Shown here one piece after another: positions 23,253 to 32,265 of a DNA stretch of 64,000 nt. Source of the DNA: Neisseria sp. DTU_2020_1000833_1_SI_GRL_NUU_006 (GTDB lineage: Bacteria > Pseudomonadota > Gammaproteobacteria > Burkholderiales > Neisseriaceae); contig CP135593.1 of the NCBI GenBank assembly GCA_032388755.1, positions 62,001 to 126,000 of the forward strand, read 5' to 3'. A program made the position numbers and the translations under genes. The first letter of the stretch is position 1. Every line of letters begins with the position of its first letter. The notes under the pieces were generated by a model that saw only the letters and a list, made by a program, of their open reading frames with translations, was not told the DNA's origin and searched no databases.

Positions 23253-25711
23253 ATGATGTCTCCCAGTTCCGGGATGGAATCCGGATTGTGTGTTTCAGGG
23301 TAGTCCGCTTCGAAGGTGCAAGTGCCACCGTTTTCGGGGAGGATGACGGTGAAGCGGTTTCTACCTTCTTTCATGTTTTCAATATATGTTTTGCCATCAA
23401 AGCCGGTTACGGCTGCCGGTGTGCCGTCTTCGGCAGTAATGCTGCCGCCGCTCGGGAGTAATTGGTTTTGTGCGTCTTTCAGCGTCATGGTGGCGGCGCG
23501 GGTACGCTGGATTTTGAATTCGACGCGCATGCCCGAGCGTTCGGGCGGAGCGATTTCGGCGACAGTGTGTTCAAGCTGGACGTCCAGCGGCAATTCGGCG
23601 ATATCGACGCTGACAGTGTTTTTTTGGTAGGCGGAGAGGCTGGGGATCAGTGCCAGTCCCTTGCGGTTGGTTTTGCCTACGGGCATGCCGCCTGCGCGGA
23701 TGGGGACGTCCGCCATATCGCCGGTGCTGACGACGGCAAAACTGTCGTTGACTTGGCGGGTGGCGAAGAGGCTGCCGCCCATGAGGACGAGACCGCCCCT
23801 CCAGCCTGCGTTCCAGTTGCTGTTGCCGCTTTGGCTGTAAACGTTTGCCCAGCCGTCGCCGTAGGTGTTTTGATGGCGTATGTTGCCGTTGAAGGTATTG
23901 CTGCGGCTGCCGTTTGCGTTGTCGTTTTGCTGCCAGCCTATGCCCCAGCTGGTGCTGCCCATGCCGCTGCTGGTTTTGTTCAGGGTTGCCTGATAACTGT
24001 TGTTGTGTTTGTTTCTGCTGATGCCTGCGGAGGTCGAATAGCCGTTGTCGAGGCTGACGGAGATGCCTGCGTGGAAACTCAGTTCGCGCCTGTTGCGGAA
24101 GTTTTTATTGGCGCCGGCGTAGAGCGAGGTACGGTTTTTGAAGCTGCGGCTCCAGCCGAACGAGCCTACGCCGTCGGCGGGGCTGCCTTCTGTGTGGGAA
24201 TGGACGTAGGAAAGGCTGAATGAGCCGAGTTTGTCGCTGCTCCAGCCTGCGGATGCGGAGGCGGATGTGGCGGGATGGCGGGTGGCTTTGAAAAAGTCTG
24301 CGCTGTATGCGGTATCGCCCAGTTCGGCAAATTGCCCGTTGGTACGACTTGCGCCCGCGCTGAAGGAGAGCCTGTCCCATTGGGTGCTGAAAAACGCGCT
24401 GCCGCGCCGTCCTGTTTTGCCCGCAAAGCGGCTTTCGGCATAATTAAGATTGAGTTGTCCGAGCGAACCCAATACGGTGTCGGCGGCAATGCCCGCCTGA
24501 CGGTAGCCGCGCGCAGCCTCACCATGGATTTGGGCGGTCAGGGTATTGCTGACGCCGTAACGCAGCGTGCCGGAGGCGGCGGGGTCGGATTGGTATTTGG
24601 CGGAACGGATGCCGTAATCGCGGCGGACGTAGCCTGCTTCAAACGACCATTCGTTCAAGCCTTTTGCCAAAAGTCCGCTGCCGCCGTAAAGCGGCATATC
24701 GACGACGACGGTGCGCCCCAGTACGTCGGTGGCGACGACTTGGGCGTTGCTGCGGCCGCTGATGGACGGCGGCAGGATGAGTTCGTATTCGCCCGCTTCG
24801 ATGTCGCGGCTCATTTGTTTGACGCCGTCGAGGTAGAGGTCGACCGTGCCGGGCAGGGTGCTTTTACCGAGGTAGGAGCGCAGTGGGGCGGTTTGTTTCC
24901 ATGGGCGGGTGTTGTAAGTGCGGGAGATTTTGATACCGCCGATGCGTGTGCCGCCCCATGAGCCGATTTGTCCGGTCAGGGTGTCGCCGACGGTCAGCGA
25001 TATGCCTTGTTCGGGCCAGACGGTGCGCCAGTAGGTATCCAGGCGGGCGGTGTTGCCGCGGGAGCCGCTTTCTTTGTTGCGGCTACGGTTGGCAAATTGG
25101 GTGTGGTTCAGATAGCCCCAAGGCGTACTCAGGCGCATTTCGCCGAAAACGCCCTGCGTGCCGTTGCCGGAGCGGTTGCGCGAGATATTGGCGTCATAGT
25201 TCAGAACGGCGGCAAAGCCGGGTTTGGCGATGGCGTAGCGGTTTTCCTGCAATGCGCCGATTCGGGCGGTTTTCAGGTCGGGCTGCCATTCGAGGGGGGC
25301 GGTGAGGTCAAGGGTTTGCGCGGCGGCATCGTATTTCGCCTGCAAGCCGGGGATGGCGGAGAGTTCGAACCATACGCCCGCGCCGGGTGTGGATGCGCTG
25401 TCCTGAATTTCAGGCACAACGCCGTTTTTGCCTGCTTCGGCAGCTTCTGCGTCGGGCAGGGTAATGCCGTAGGCGCGCAGGGATTCGGGGCGCGCATACA
25501 GCACGCCGTTGCGCGACATGAAGGGTTCGATACCGTCGCGTATGCTGCCGTTGACTTTGACCTGCGGGTAAACAGTCAGCCATGCCTGCTCGTAGGCAGC
25601 AGGTGCTGCCTGCGTCAGGACGTCTTGAGCAGGAGAGGGCAGGGCGTAGAAACACAGCATCAGCGCGGCACTCAGCCGGGTGAGCCGTGTCCTTAAGTCA
25701 TGGGACGGCAA
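23243..25711 (-). CDS. Outer-membrane fimbrial usher (archaic chaperone-usher type)
   Basis: The 822-residue protein is the outer-membrane pore that assembles fimbrial subunits. It has a signal peptide (cleavage after about residue 28, P-S-P-A-Q), an N-terminal chaperone-subunit binding domain, a long Gly/Ser/Tyr/Arg-rich beta-barrel region, a plug-like G-T-V-D-L-Y-L-D-G-V-K-Q segment (about residues 266-277), and C-terminal domains with the paired-Cys end (C-T-F-E-A-D-Y and I-I-C). The length fits the shorter ushers of the Csu class. It overlaps the chaperone stop by 14 bases and the adhesin start by 10, so the three are translationally coupled. Confidence 0.88.
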   Translation of the reverse strand: MPSHDLRTRLTRLSAALMLCFYALPSPAQDVLTQAAPAAYEQAWLTVYPQVKVNGSIRDGIEPFMSRNGVLYARPESLRAYGITLPDAEAAEAGKNGVVPEIQDSASTPGAGVWFELSAIPGLQAKYDAAAQTLDLTAPLEWQPDLKTARIGALQENRYAIAKPGFAAVLNYDANISRNRSGNGTQGVFGEMRLSTPWGYLNHTQFANRSRNKESGSRGNTARLDTYWRTVWPEQGISLTVGDTLTGQIGSWGGTRIGGIKISRTYNTRPWKQTAPLRSYLGKSTLPGTVDLYLDGVKQMSRDIEAGEYELILPPSISGRSNAQVVATDVLGRTVVVDMPLYGGSGLLAKGLNEWSFEAGYVRRDYGIRSAKYQSDPAASGTLRYGVSNTLTAQIHGEAARGYRQAGIAADTVLGSLGQLNLNYAESRFAGKTGRRGSAFFSTQWDRLSFSAGASRTNGQFAELGDTAYSADFFKATRHPATSASASAGWSSDKLGSFSLSYVHSHTEGSPADGVGSFGWSRSFKNRTSLYAGANKNFRNRRELSFHAGISVSLDNGYSTSAGISRNKHNNSYQATLNKTSSGMGSTSWGIGWQQNDNANGSRSNTFNGNIRHQNTYGDGWANVYSQSGNSNWNAGWRGGLVLMGGSLFATRQVNDSFAVVSTGDMADVPIRAGGMPVGKTNRKGLALIPSLSAYQKNTVSVDIAELPLDVQLEHTVAEIAPPERSGMRVEFKIQRTRAATMTLKDAQNQLLPSGGSITAEDGTPAAVTGFDGKTYIENMKEGRNRFTVILPENGGTCTFEADYPETHNPDSIPELGDIICR

Positions 25712-26423
25712 ACCGTACCTCCGTTTGGATCGGCATACCGTTTACCGTGGCATTCAGACGACCTGGATTCAGGGAAGCGGGGGAAACTTCCAATTCGCGT
25801 TTCCAAGTGTTGCCCGGCAGGACGTAGCCCGCCAGACCGCTTGCCAGCATCAATGCGTCTTTGGCGGAGGTCGTCTGAAAAGTGATATTGCTCAGTTGCG
25901 CATGGGCATTGCCTGTATTTTCGGCAACCAAAACCGTTTTGCCGTTCGCGGCTTTTTCCGCACGCCATTGCAGCTTCGGTTCGGTATTGTTTTGAACGTT
26001 GACAAACAGCGGTAGCGAGTAGCGCATTACCAACTGAATGCCTTTTTGCGGTTTCAAATCAGGAGCGGGCAGCTCGTCCACAATCAAGCGGTAGGCTTCT
26101 TCAGCCTGTTTGTCGGACGGTTTGACACGCATCACGCGGAATTGTTGTTGCGCACCTGCTTCCAGCTTGATCATGGGCGGGCTGGCAATGACGGTATCGG
26201 TAGGTTCGAGTATCTCTCCGCCGTTTTCGTCCTGCGACCAGCGGAATACGCGTACCTGCGCCGTCAACGGCTCTGTACCCTTATTTCCCAAAGTAAAAAT
26301 GCCCGCCCGCTGTTTGGCGGGCAGGGACAAAGATGTCGGACTGACTTGCAAGCCGGCGGCATGGCTCTGTAAAACCGCTGCCGCCGTCAGCATACCGACA
26401 AGTGTGCTGATTGCTTTTTGCAT
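25698..26423 (-). CDS. Periplasmic fimbrial chaperone (PapD-like)
   Basis: The 241-residue chaperone has a signal peptide (about residues 1-22, ending S-H-A-A), an N-terminal immunoglobulin-like domain starting L-Q-V-S-P-T-S-L-S-L, the Arg of the subunit-carboxylate pocket region in R-V-F-R-W-S-Q-D, the family stretch F-R-V-M-R-V-K-P (about 95-102) and a second domain from about residue 145. It would hold fimbrial subunits by donor-strand complementation until they reach the usher. Two uptake sequences are in its coding sequence (about 25752-25763 and 25868-25880). The gene lies 41 bases downstream of the major subunit. Confidence 0.88.
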   Translation of the reverse strand: MQKAISTLVGMLTAAAVLQSHAAGLQVSPTSLSLPAKQRAGIFTLGNKGTEPLTAQVRVFRWSQDENGGEILEPTDTVIASPPMIKLEAGAQQQFRVMRVKPSDKQAEEAYRLIVDELPAPDLKPQKGIQLVMRYSLPLFVNVQNNTEPKLQWRAEKAANGKTVLVAENTGNAHAQLSNITFQTTSAKDALMLASGLAGYVLPGNTWKRELEVSPASLNPGRLNATVNGMPIQTEVRFAVP

Positions 26424-26464
26424 GAGTATTTTTTAGTTGTTTTATTTTGAGGGAGTAAACCGGA

Positions 26465-27094
26465 TTAGTAGGTCAGGGTTACTTTTACGCGGTCTTGGTA
26501 GGTGTCAGGGGTTTTGTCAGAGAGTTCATTTTGTGGAACTTTGGCAAAAACAGGCAGCATGATGGGAGTGCTCAAACCTTTGCCAGTCAGAGTCAGCGCG
26601 TTGCTGCCTTTACCCCATTTGTTGGCTGAAATGGTGTTGCTAATCGTTTCATCTCCTGAATCGCTGACAGTCGGTTTGTAGAGTTGATAAGCGATTTTAT
26701 CTTGGTTGGTGCCCTTCAACCCGCTCATCGAACCAGTGCCTTCTGCATTGGTATTGCTCGGTTCTAAGGCTACTTGGAACACAGTGTTTTTGCTGCAATT
26801 AACTTGGATATTGTTTGTTGCTTGGCCAACGTTGCCTTGAGACAACTCTTCGCTGCTGCTTTTTGCAATGTGAGTACCGAAATTAATGTCTGCACCGGCA
26901 GTAGCGTCGTCTTCGGCTGAAATTGCGCTTGATTTGCCGCTTTCAACGGTAAAGACTTCGCAAGAACCTGTCAGTTTCAATTTGACATTGAAATAAGCAT
27001 CTGTGTTGCTAGGAACAACAGCAGCCATTGCAGCATTGCCCATCATCATGAGAGAAGCCAGAGCCAGAGAAGTTAAAGTAAAACGGGTTTTCAT
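26465..27094 (-). CDS. Major fimbrial subunit, spore-coat-U domain
   Basis: First gene of the fimbrial operon. The 209-residue precursor has a clear signal peptide (about residues 1-24, N-A-A-M-A) and a single spore-coat-U domain. It has C-E-V-F, D-I-N-F-G-T-H (about residues 70-76), V-N-C-S-K-N-T, I-A-Y-Q-L-Y and W-G segments, and it ends with the strand D-R-V-K-V-T-L-T-Y. The two Cys would form the domain's disulfide. Archaic pili of the Csu type are built from such subunits. The operon lacks the extra minor subunit genes of Acinetobacter csu. The 430-base AT-rich region upstream should hold its promoter. Confidence 0.85.
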   Translation of the reverse strand: MKTRFTLTSLALASLMMMGNAAMAAVVPSNTDAYFNVKLKLTGSCEVFTVESGKSSAISAEDDATAGADINFGTHIAKSSSEELSQGNVGQATNNIQVNCSKNTVFQVALEPSNTNAEGTGSMSGLKGTNQDKIAYQLYKPTVSDSGDETISNTISANKWGKGSNALTLTGKGLSTPIMLPVFAKVPQNELSDKTPDTYQDRVKVTLTY

Positions 27095-27340
27095 CGGAAT
27101 TTATCCTTATAGGTGAGTTTAGATGTGTATTAACACAGTCTCCGTAATATTTTCTGTGTAATGCTTATACAGTAGGCTTTTGTGCCCGAACGGTATATAT
27201 GACATTATTATGATTTGTGATTATTGTTTCAACTGTTATTGTTTTATATTTTATAAGTTCCTGTGTTTTTTGTAAATTTTTGTATTATTTTTTGTTGTTT
27301 TTTTGCAAAGTGAAAGGCTTGGTCGGTTGATTAAAAAGAT
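27095..27340 (-). promoter_or_regulatory. AT-rich upstream region of the fimbrial operon
   Basis: This stretch is clearly more AT-rich than its surroundings, with several T-runs, and lies directly before the major subunit gene. ATAAGGATAAATTCCG before the ATG (AAGGAT) is the ribosome site. Several TATAAT-like sequences exist, but I cannot choose one. Single DUS copies follow at 27343 and 27450. Confidence 0.4.
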
Positions 27341-27449
27341 AAAAGGTCGTCTGAAGGCAGTATTCAAGGTTTGCGGGGTTTTCAAATCACATTGATTTGA
27401 AAACCTGGAAATGTCGGAATTGTATGCGGGAAATGCCGCATTGAAAGGC

Positions 27450-27495
27450 AAGGTCGTCTGAAAGCATTTATAATCCCGCTTTCAGACGACCTTTT
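27450..27495. terminator. DUS inverted repeat containing TATAAT, upstream of tmk
   Basis: AAGGTCGTCTGAAAGC and GCTTTCAGACGACCTT enclose a loop with TATAAT at 27469-27474, about 55 bases before the tmk start. The element may terminate and also host a promoter. Confidence 0.55.
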
Positions 27496-27526
27496 GAACA
27501 TCCGTTCTCTAAATAAACTTGACCTT

Positions 27527-28153
27527 ATGAAACCCAAATTCATCACTCTGGACGGCATAGACGGCGCGGGCAAATCGACCAATCTTGCCGTTATCCGCCA
27601 ATGGTTCGAATCCCATAATCTTCCCGTATTGTTCACCCGTGAGCCGGGCGGTACGCCTGTTGGCGAGGCTTTGCGCGGAATTTTGCTGAATCCTGCGACA
27701 AAAGCAGGGCTGCGCGCGGAGACGTTAATGATGTTTGCCGCGCGGCAGCAGCATCTTGAAGACGTTATCCTGCCTGCTTTGGCGGACGGCGTTCATGTTG
27801 TTTCCGATCGTTTTACCGATGCAACTTTCGCGTATCAGGGCGGCGGTCGCGGCGTTCCTCTGCAAGATATTGAAATGTTGGAAAATTGGGTGCAGGGCGG
27901 GTTTGGTCCTGATTTGACGTTGCTGTTGGACGTGCCGCTGGAGGTATCGATGGCGCGTATCGGACAGACGCGTGAGAAAGACCGTTTTGAGCAGGAACAG
28001 GCGGATTTTTTCACCCGCGTGCGTGCTGTTTATCTCGAACGCGCCGCCGCGCATCCCGAGCGCTATGCGATTATCGATAGCAACCGGAGTTTGGAAGAGG
28101 TAAGGACTGATATTGAATATGCGCTGGCGCGCAGTTTCGGCATGGATATTTAA
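27527..28153 (+). CDS. tmk: Thymidylate kinase
   Basis: Tmk phosphorylates dTMP to dTDP. The ATG at 27527 gives M-K-P-K-F-I-T-L-D-G-I-D-G-A-G-K-S-T with the P-loop at residues 10-18 and a protein of 208 residues, the usual length. A TTG start at 27494 would add 11 residues and would begin inside the DUS hairpin. The D-R-F motif (S-D-R-F-T-D-A-T-F-A-Y-Q-G-G-G-R-G) and a lid-type R-x6-D-R-F-E-Q-E segment are present. The gene is alone on the plus strand and diverges from the fimbrial operon. Confidence 0.93.
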   Translation: MKPKFITLDGIDGAGKSTNLAVIRQWFESHNLPVLFTREPGGTPVGEALRGILLNPATKAGLRAETLMMFAARQQHLEDVILPALADGVHVVSDRFTDATFAYQGGGRGVPLQDIEMLENWVQGGFGPDLTLLLDVPLEVSMARIGQTREKDRFEQEQADFFTRVRAVYLERAAAHPERYAIIDSNRSLEEVRTDIEYALARSFGMDI

Positions 28154-28373
28154 AAACGAATGAAGGTCGTCTGAAAGTATTATGTTTTGCCTCAAAATTA
28201 GCTGTTTCAGATAGAAAATAGCGGTATGCGCCGTATTGGGAACATGATAAAATTACAGCCCGTTACAAAATAGGTTCATTTATGAATAAATGGTTTTGTA
28301 ACGCCAATCGTCCCGAAACGACCGTTTCAGACGACCTCAACTCAAAATCTCTCTCTCGCAACAGGATCGAAAA

Positions 28374-29654
28374 ATGGAAAACTCATTGAAAGAAGCCGCA
28401 CTGAAATTTCACGAATTCCCCGTGCCGGGCAAAGTCTCCGTTACCCCCACTAAATCGCTGGACACTTCCAAAGACTTGGCTTTGGCGTACTCGCCGGGCG
28501 TAGCGGCTCCTTGTATGGAAATCCATGCCGATCCGCAAAATGCGTACAAATACACCGCCAAAGGCAACTTGGTTGCTGTAATTTCCAACGGTACCGCCGT
28601 TTTGGGCTTGGGCGACATCGGCGCATTGGCAGGCAAACCTGTGATGGAAGGCAAGGGCGTATTGTTCAAAAAATTCGCCGGCGTAGATGTGTTCGACATC
28701 GAAATCGATGAAAAAGACCCGCAAAAACTGGTGGACATCATCGCCGCATTGGAGCCGACTTTCGGCGGTATCAACCTCGAAGATATCAAAGCGCCTGAGT
28801 GCTTCTACGTTGAACGCGAATTGCGCAAACGCTGCAAAATCCCCGTATTCCACGATGACCAGCACGGTACCGCCATCATCACCGCCGCCGCCGTATTGAA
28901 TGCCCTGCGTTTTACCGGCCGTAAAATTGAGGAAGCGACTTTGGTTTGCTCCGGCGCGGGTGCGGCTGCGATTGCCTGCTTGAACCAACTGCTCGACTTG
29001 GGTCTGAAACGCGAAAACGTTACCGTTTGCGACTCCAAAGGCGTGATTTACAAAACCCGCGAAGACAAAGACCGTATGGACGAGTCCAAACAGTTCTACG
29101 CCATTGAAGACAACGGTCAACGCGTGCTTGCCGATGCCGTAAAAGGCAAAGACATCTTCTTGGGTCTCTCTGGCGCGAACCTGCTGACGCCTGAAATGTT
29201 GAACACTATGAACGACAAGCCTATCGTGTTCGCCATGGCAAACCCGAATCCCGAAATCCTGCCTCCGCTGGCGAAAGAAACCCGTCCGGACGTGGTCATC
29301 GGTACCGGCCGTTCCGACTTCCCGAATCAAGTGAACAACGTATTGTGCTTCCCGTTCATCTTCCGCGGCGCGTTGGATGTCGGCGCGACGACCATCAACG
29401 AAGAAATGAAACGTGCCTGCGTCTATGCTTTGGCGGATTTGGCGAAAGAAGAAGTAACCGAAGAAGTGGTTGCCGCATACGGTAAGAAATTTGAATTCGG
29501 TGCGGAATACCTGATTCCGACCCCGTTCGACTCCCGCCTGCTGCCGCGCGTTGCTTCGGCTGCCGCCAAAGCTGCAATGGAAAGCGGCGTGGCAACCCGT
29601 CCGATTGCAGACTTGGAAGCCTATGCTGCCAAACTGAGCGAATGGAAACTGTAA
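28374..29654 (+). CDS. Malic enzyme, NAD(P)-dependent (short form)
   Basis: The 426-residue protein decarboxylates malate to pyruvate and reduces NAD(P). The N-terminal malic domain has Y-S-P-G-V-A-A-P-C (about residues 39-47) and the catalytic K-K-F-A-G-V-D-V-F-D-I-E. The metal site is in F-H-D-D-Q-H-G-T-A (about 160-168), and the cofactor fold starts at G-A-G-A-A-A-I-A-C. It ends after the malic/NAD domains and so lacks the phosphotransacetylase-like C-terminus of E. coli MaeB (about 760 residues). AGGATCG before the ATG is a good ribosome site. NAD versus NADP preference is not fixed by the sequence. Confidence 0.9.
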   Translation: MENSLKEAALKFHEFPVPGKVSVTPTKSLDTSKDLALAYSPGVAAPCMEIHADPQNAYKYTAKGNLVAVISNGTAVLGLGDIGALAGKPVMEGKGVLFKKFAGVDVFDIEIDEKDPQKLVDIIAALEPTFGGINLEDIKAPECFYVERELRKRCKIPVFHDDQHGTAIITAAAVLNALRFTGRKIEEATLVCSGAGAAAIACLNQLLDLGLKRENVTVCDSKGVIYKTREDKDRMDESKQFYAIEDNGQRVLADAVKGKDIFLGLSGANLLTPEMLNTMNDKPIVFAMANPNPEILPPLAKETRPDVVIGTGRSDFPNQVNNVLCFPFIFRGALDVGATTINEEMKRACVYALADLAKEEVTEEVVAAYGKKFEFGAEYLIPTPFDSRLLPRVASAAAKAAMESGVATRPIADLEAYAAKLSEWKL

Positions 29655-29681
29655 TCCGGTTTTAAGTTGAATGTGATGTAG

Positions 29682-29717
29682 AAAAGGTCGTCTGAAAACT
29701 TTCAGACGACCTTTTTT
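29682..29717. terminator. Tight DUS hairpin between convergent genes
   Basis: AAAAGGTCGTCTGAAAAC and its complement meet with almost no loop. It separates the malic enzyme gene from gph and should stop transcription from both sides. Confidence 0.82.
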
Positions 29718-29721
29718 CGTT

Positions 29722-30369
29722 TTACAGAATCTTTAGCAATGCCGAAGGCGCTGCGATGCGGTGGTCGAACGGCCAAGTTTCGGTTTGGTCTTCGGCGGCG
29801 ATATAGCCCCAGTCGGCAAGTATGGTTTTCATGCCTGCGTTGCGTCCGGCCTGCATGTCGCGTTCGGCGTCGCCGACGTAAACCGTGTGTTGCGGGTCGG
29901 CATGGATTTGTTCGCACGCATACAGCATGGGTTTGACGCTGGGTTTGGATTCGCCGCAGGTGTCGCCGCTGACGACGATGGCGGGCGGGATGACGAAGCC
30001 GAGTTTGGGGACAAGTTTGTCGGTGAAGCGCATGGGTTTGTTGGTGATGATGCCCCATTTGATGCCGCGTCTGTCGAGTTCGGCGATGAGTTCGTTCACA
30101 CCGTCAAAGAGGGCGGTGTCTTGGGCGTAGCGGCTGTCGTATTCGTCGAGGTATTCGGTGCGCCATTGGGCGTAGTCGGGATGGTCGGGGGTGATGCCTG
30201 CGCCGAGTTTGAGCAGCCCTGCTGCGCCGTGGCTGGCTTGGGTGCGGATTTCGTCCATGCTTTTTTCGGGCAGTCCGTGGCGGTTAAGCAGGGTGTTGAG
30301 TGCGCCGCCGAGGTCTAGGGCGGTGTCGGCGAGCGTGCCGTCGAGGTCGAACAATACGGCTTGTATCAT
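29722..30369 (-). CDS. gph: Phosphoglycolate phosphatase (HAD family)
   Basis: The 215-residue HAD phosphatase has motif I D-L-D-G-T-L-A-D-T (about residues 8-16), motif II in I-I-T-N-K-P (Thr/Asn about 108-111), the motif III lysine region and motif IV G-D-A-E-R-D-M-Q-A-G. It hydrolyses 2-phosphoglycolate from DNA repair or oxygenase side reactions. AAAGGAAAAC before the ATG supports the start. Other HAD phosphatases of this size are possible, but the cap and the motif set fit Gph. It lies 60 bases downstream of the transporter gene on the same strand, with a DUS hairpin between. Confidence 0.85.
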   Translation of the reverse strand: MIQAVLFDLDGTLADTALDLGGALNTLLNRHGLPEKSMDEIRTQASHGAAGLLKLGAGITPDHPDYAQWRTEYLDEYDSRYAQDTALFDGVNELIAELDRRGIKWGIITNKPMRFTDKLVPKLGFVIPPAIVVSGDTCGESKPSVKPMLYACEQIHADPQHTVYVGDAERDMQAGRNAGMKTILADWGYIAAEDQTETWPFDHRIAAPSALLKIL

Positions 30370-30393
30370 GTGTTTTCCTTTGGTTTTTTGATG

Positions 30394-30425
30394 GGGTCGT
30401 CTGAAAAGGGTTTCAGACGACCTTT
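30394..30425. terminator. DUS inverted repeat between transporter gene and gph
   Basis: GGGTCGTCTGAAA and TTTCAGACGACC flank a very short loop, directly after the transporter stop on the minus strand. Confidence 0.72.
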
Positions 30426-30429
30426 GGGT

Positions 30430-31392
30430 TTAGTGGTGGTGATGGTGCGCGCCGTCGGTTTCGTTGGCACACAAGACGCTGTCGGGATGCGGGTGGTGTT
30501 CGCTTTCGATTTGGATGGTGCAGTGTCCGATGTTTTTGTGGGACAACTCGTGTTCGATGCGGTAGGCGATTTGCTCGGATTCGGCCACGGTCATGCTGCC
30601 GTCCACGACGATGTGGCAGGATAATACGTTGATATTGCTGGTAATTGTCCAGACGTGTAAGTCGTGGACGGATTTGACGCCGTCGGTATTGCGGATGACG
30701 GCGAGCAGGTCGTCGGTGTGGATGTTTTCGGGCGCGCCTTCCATGAGGATGTGCAGCGTTTGTTTGAGCAGACTCCAGCCGCTGCGTCCGACCAGCGCGG
30801 CAACGAACACGCTGGCGAGCGGGTCCGCCCATTTCCAGCCGAACGCCATCATGAGCACGGCGGCGGCAATCGCGCCGATTGAGCCGACAAGGTCGCTTAA
30901 AACGTGCAAATACGCGCCGCGCATGTTGACGTTGGCTTCGGTGTCGCTGTTTTTCAGCATGTAAACCGCCACGCCGATGTTGACCAGCAGCCCGACGACG
31001 CTGATCACGAGCATCCCCAGCGTGGCGATTTCGGGCGGATAAAGCAGGCGTTTGACGGCTTCGTAGAAAATCAGCACGGCGATAACCACCAGCGACAAGC
31101 CGTTAAACATGGCGGTGAGGATTTCAAAACGTTTGTAACCGAAGGTCTTTTGCAGCGTGGTTTCTTTTTCGCCGAGTTTGAACGCCCACAACGCCACGCC
31201 CAAAGAAAATGCGTCGCTGAACATATGTCCTGCGTCGGAAAGCAGCGCGAGCGAGTGGGTCAGCCAGCCGCCGACCGCCTCCAACAGCATAAAGGCGGCG
31301 ATGATGATGAACGACACGCGCAATACTTTTTTGTTGGCGGTATGCGTGTGGGCGTGTGCGTGATGATGGTGTTCGTGATGGTGAGTCGACAT
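30430..31392 (-). CDS. Cation diffusion facilitator (probably Zn2+) efflux protein
   Basis: The 320-residue CDF transporter has six hydrophobic segments and a C-terminal metal-binding domain. The intramembrane metal site is seen as H-M-F-S-D (helix 2) and H-V-L-S-D (helix 5), the HxxxD pairs of zinc-selective members such as ZitB/CzcD. The N-terminus (S-T-H-H-H-E-H-H-H-H-A-H-A-H) and the C-terminal tail (G-A-H-H-H-H-H) are His-rich. The ATG at 31392 has GAGGAAC six bases upstream; the four-residue extension to 31404 is rejected. It would export surplus zinc using the proton gradient. Zinc specificity is inferred. Confidence 0.9.
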   Translation of the reverse strand: MSTHHHEHHHHAHAHTHTANKKVLRVSFIIIAAFMLLEAVGGWLTHSLALLSDAGHMFSDAFSLGVALWAFKLGEKETTLQKTFGYKRFEILTAMFNGLSLVVIAVLIFYEAVKRLLYPPEIATLGMLVISVVGLLVNIGVAVYMLKNSDTEANVNMRGAYLHVLSDLVGSIGAIAAAVLMMAFGWKWADPLASVFVAALVGRSGWSLLKQTLHILMEGAPENIHTDDLLAVIRNTDGVKSVHDLHVWTITSNINVLSCHIVVDGSMTVAESEQIAYRIEHELSHKNIGHCTIQIESEHHPHPDSVLCANETDGAHHHHH

Positions 31393-31407
31393 AACGTTCC
31401 TCAACAG

Positions 31408-31453
31408 AGGTCGTCTGAAAATCCGGATTCGGGGTTTTCAGACGACCTTTTTG
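31408..31453. terminator. DUS inverted repeat before the transporter gene
   Basis: GAGGTCGTCTGAAAATCC and GGTTTTCAGACGACCTTTTT flank a short loop. The second arm covers the last codons of the ferritin-like gene, read in that protein as G-K-K-V-V. Confidence 0.75.
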
Positions 31454-32265
31454 CCTTGTTTCAAACCCTGTTCGAAATCTTCCAACATATCCAATTCGAA
31501 GCGGCTGAAGCCCGCTTTTTCCCGCGCTTCGATGTTCACATAGCCGCGGAAGATAAACATATCGTAACGGGCAATCAGACTGCGGAACAGGGCCACAGGT
31601 TCCAAACCGCGTTCGCGGCAGAGGTGTTGATACCAATGGTTGCCGATAGCGACATGGCCCACTTCGTCGCGGTAAATGATGTCCAACACGCCGCAGGTTT
31701 CCGAATCGCCGCGCTGTTCCACCTTCGCGCGTATCCTAGGCGTAACGTCCAGCCCGCGCGCTTCCAATACGCGCGGCACCAACGCCATGCGCAACAGCGG
31801 GTCGTAGGCGGTTTTATACGCCATGTCCCACAAATGGTTGTGCGCCTCGAAATCGCCGTAATCGAAGCCGAAAGCGCGCAGCCTTTCGCGCATCAGGCGG
31901 AAGTGGTACACCTCTTCCTTCGCCACCCGCACCCAGTCGCGCACAAACTGAAACGGCAGCATGCGGAAGCGGTATGCCGCGTCCAAAGCCAGATTGATGG
32001 CGTTGAACTCGATATGCGCAATCGCGTGCAGCATCGCCGCATAGCCTTCGGTCGTGTTCATCTTGCGCGGCGTCAGTTGCGACGGCGCGACCAAAACAGG
32101 CTTCGGCGGCCTTCCCGCGTGGCGGAAGTCCAGCGGCGCAGCGTTTGTTTCAGCCCCGTCCATGTTCTGAACGGCGGCAAACGCCTCGTCCGTCAGCCGT
32201 CCTTTTTCATCGGGGTCGTCTGAAAGCAGGGCAAGTTCCAGCAAAGCATAGATATCAGGTTTCAT
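31438..32265 (-). CDS. Ferritin-like DUF455 protein
   Basis: The 275-residue protein belongs to the DUF455 group of ferritin-like four-helix proteins. Di-iron ligand patterns are visible as H-A-I-A-H-I-E-F-N-A-I (about residues 83-93), E-E-V-Y-H-F-R-L (about 122-129) and R-D-E-V-G-H-V-A-I-G (about 198-207). A role in tRNA or other hydroxylation has been suggested by distant similarity to MiaE; nothing here confirms it. The N-terminus carries an in-frame uptake sequence, read S-D-D-P. The last codons run into a DUS hairpin. Its neighbours suggest no pathway. Confidence 0.78.
   Translation of the reverse strand: MKPDIYALLELALLSDDPDEKGRLTDEAFAAVQNMDGAETNAAPLDFRHAGRPPKPVLVAPSQLTPRKMNTTEGYAAMLHAIAHIEFNAINLALDAAYRFRMLPFQFVRDWVRVAKEEVYHFRLMRERLRAFGFDYGDFEAHNHLWDMAYKTAYDPLLRMALVPRVLEARGLDVTPRIRAKVEQRGDSETCGVLDIIYRDEVGHVAIGNHWYQHLCRERGLEPVALFRSLIARYDMFIFRGYVNIEAREKAGFSRFELDMLEDFEQGLKQGKKVV

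Noticed and set aside
28281..28388. 35-codon open frame (M-N-K-W-F-C-N-A-N...) overlapping the malic enzyme start, possible leader peptide
   Set aside because: Contains a DUS, lacks a ribosome site and shows no hairpin or attenuator downstream.
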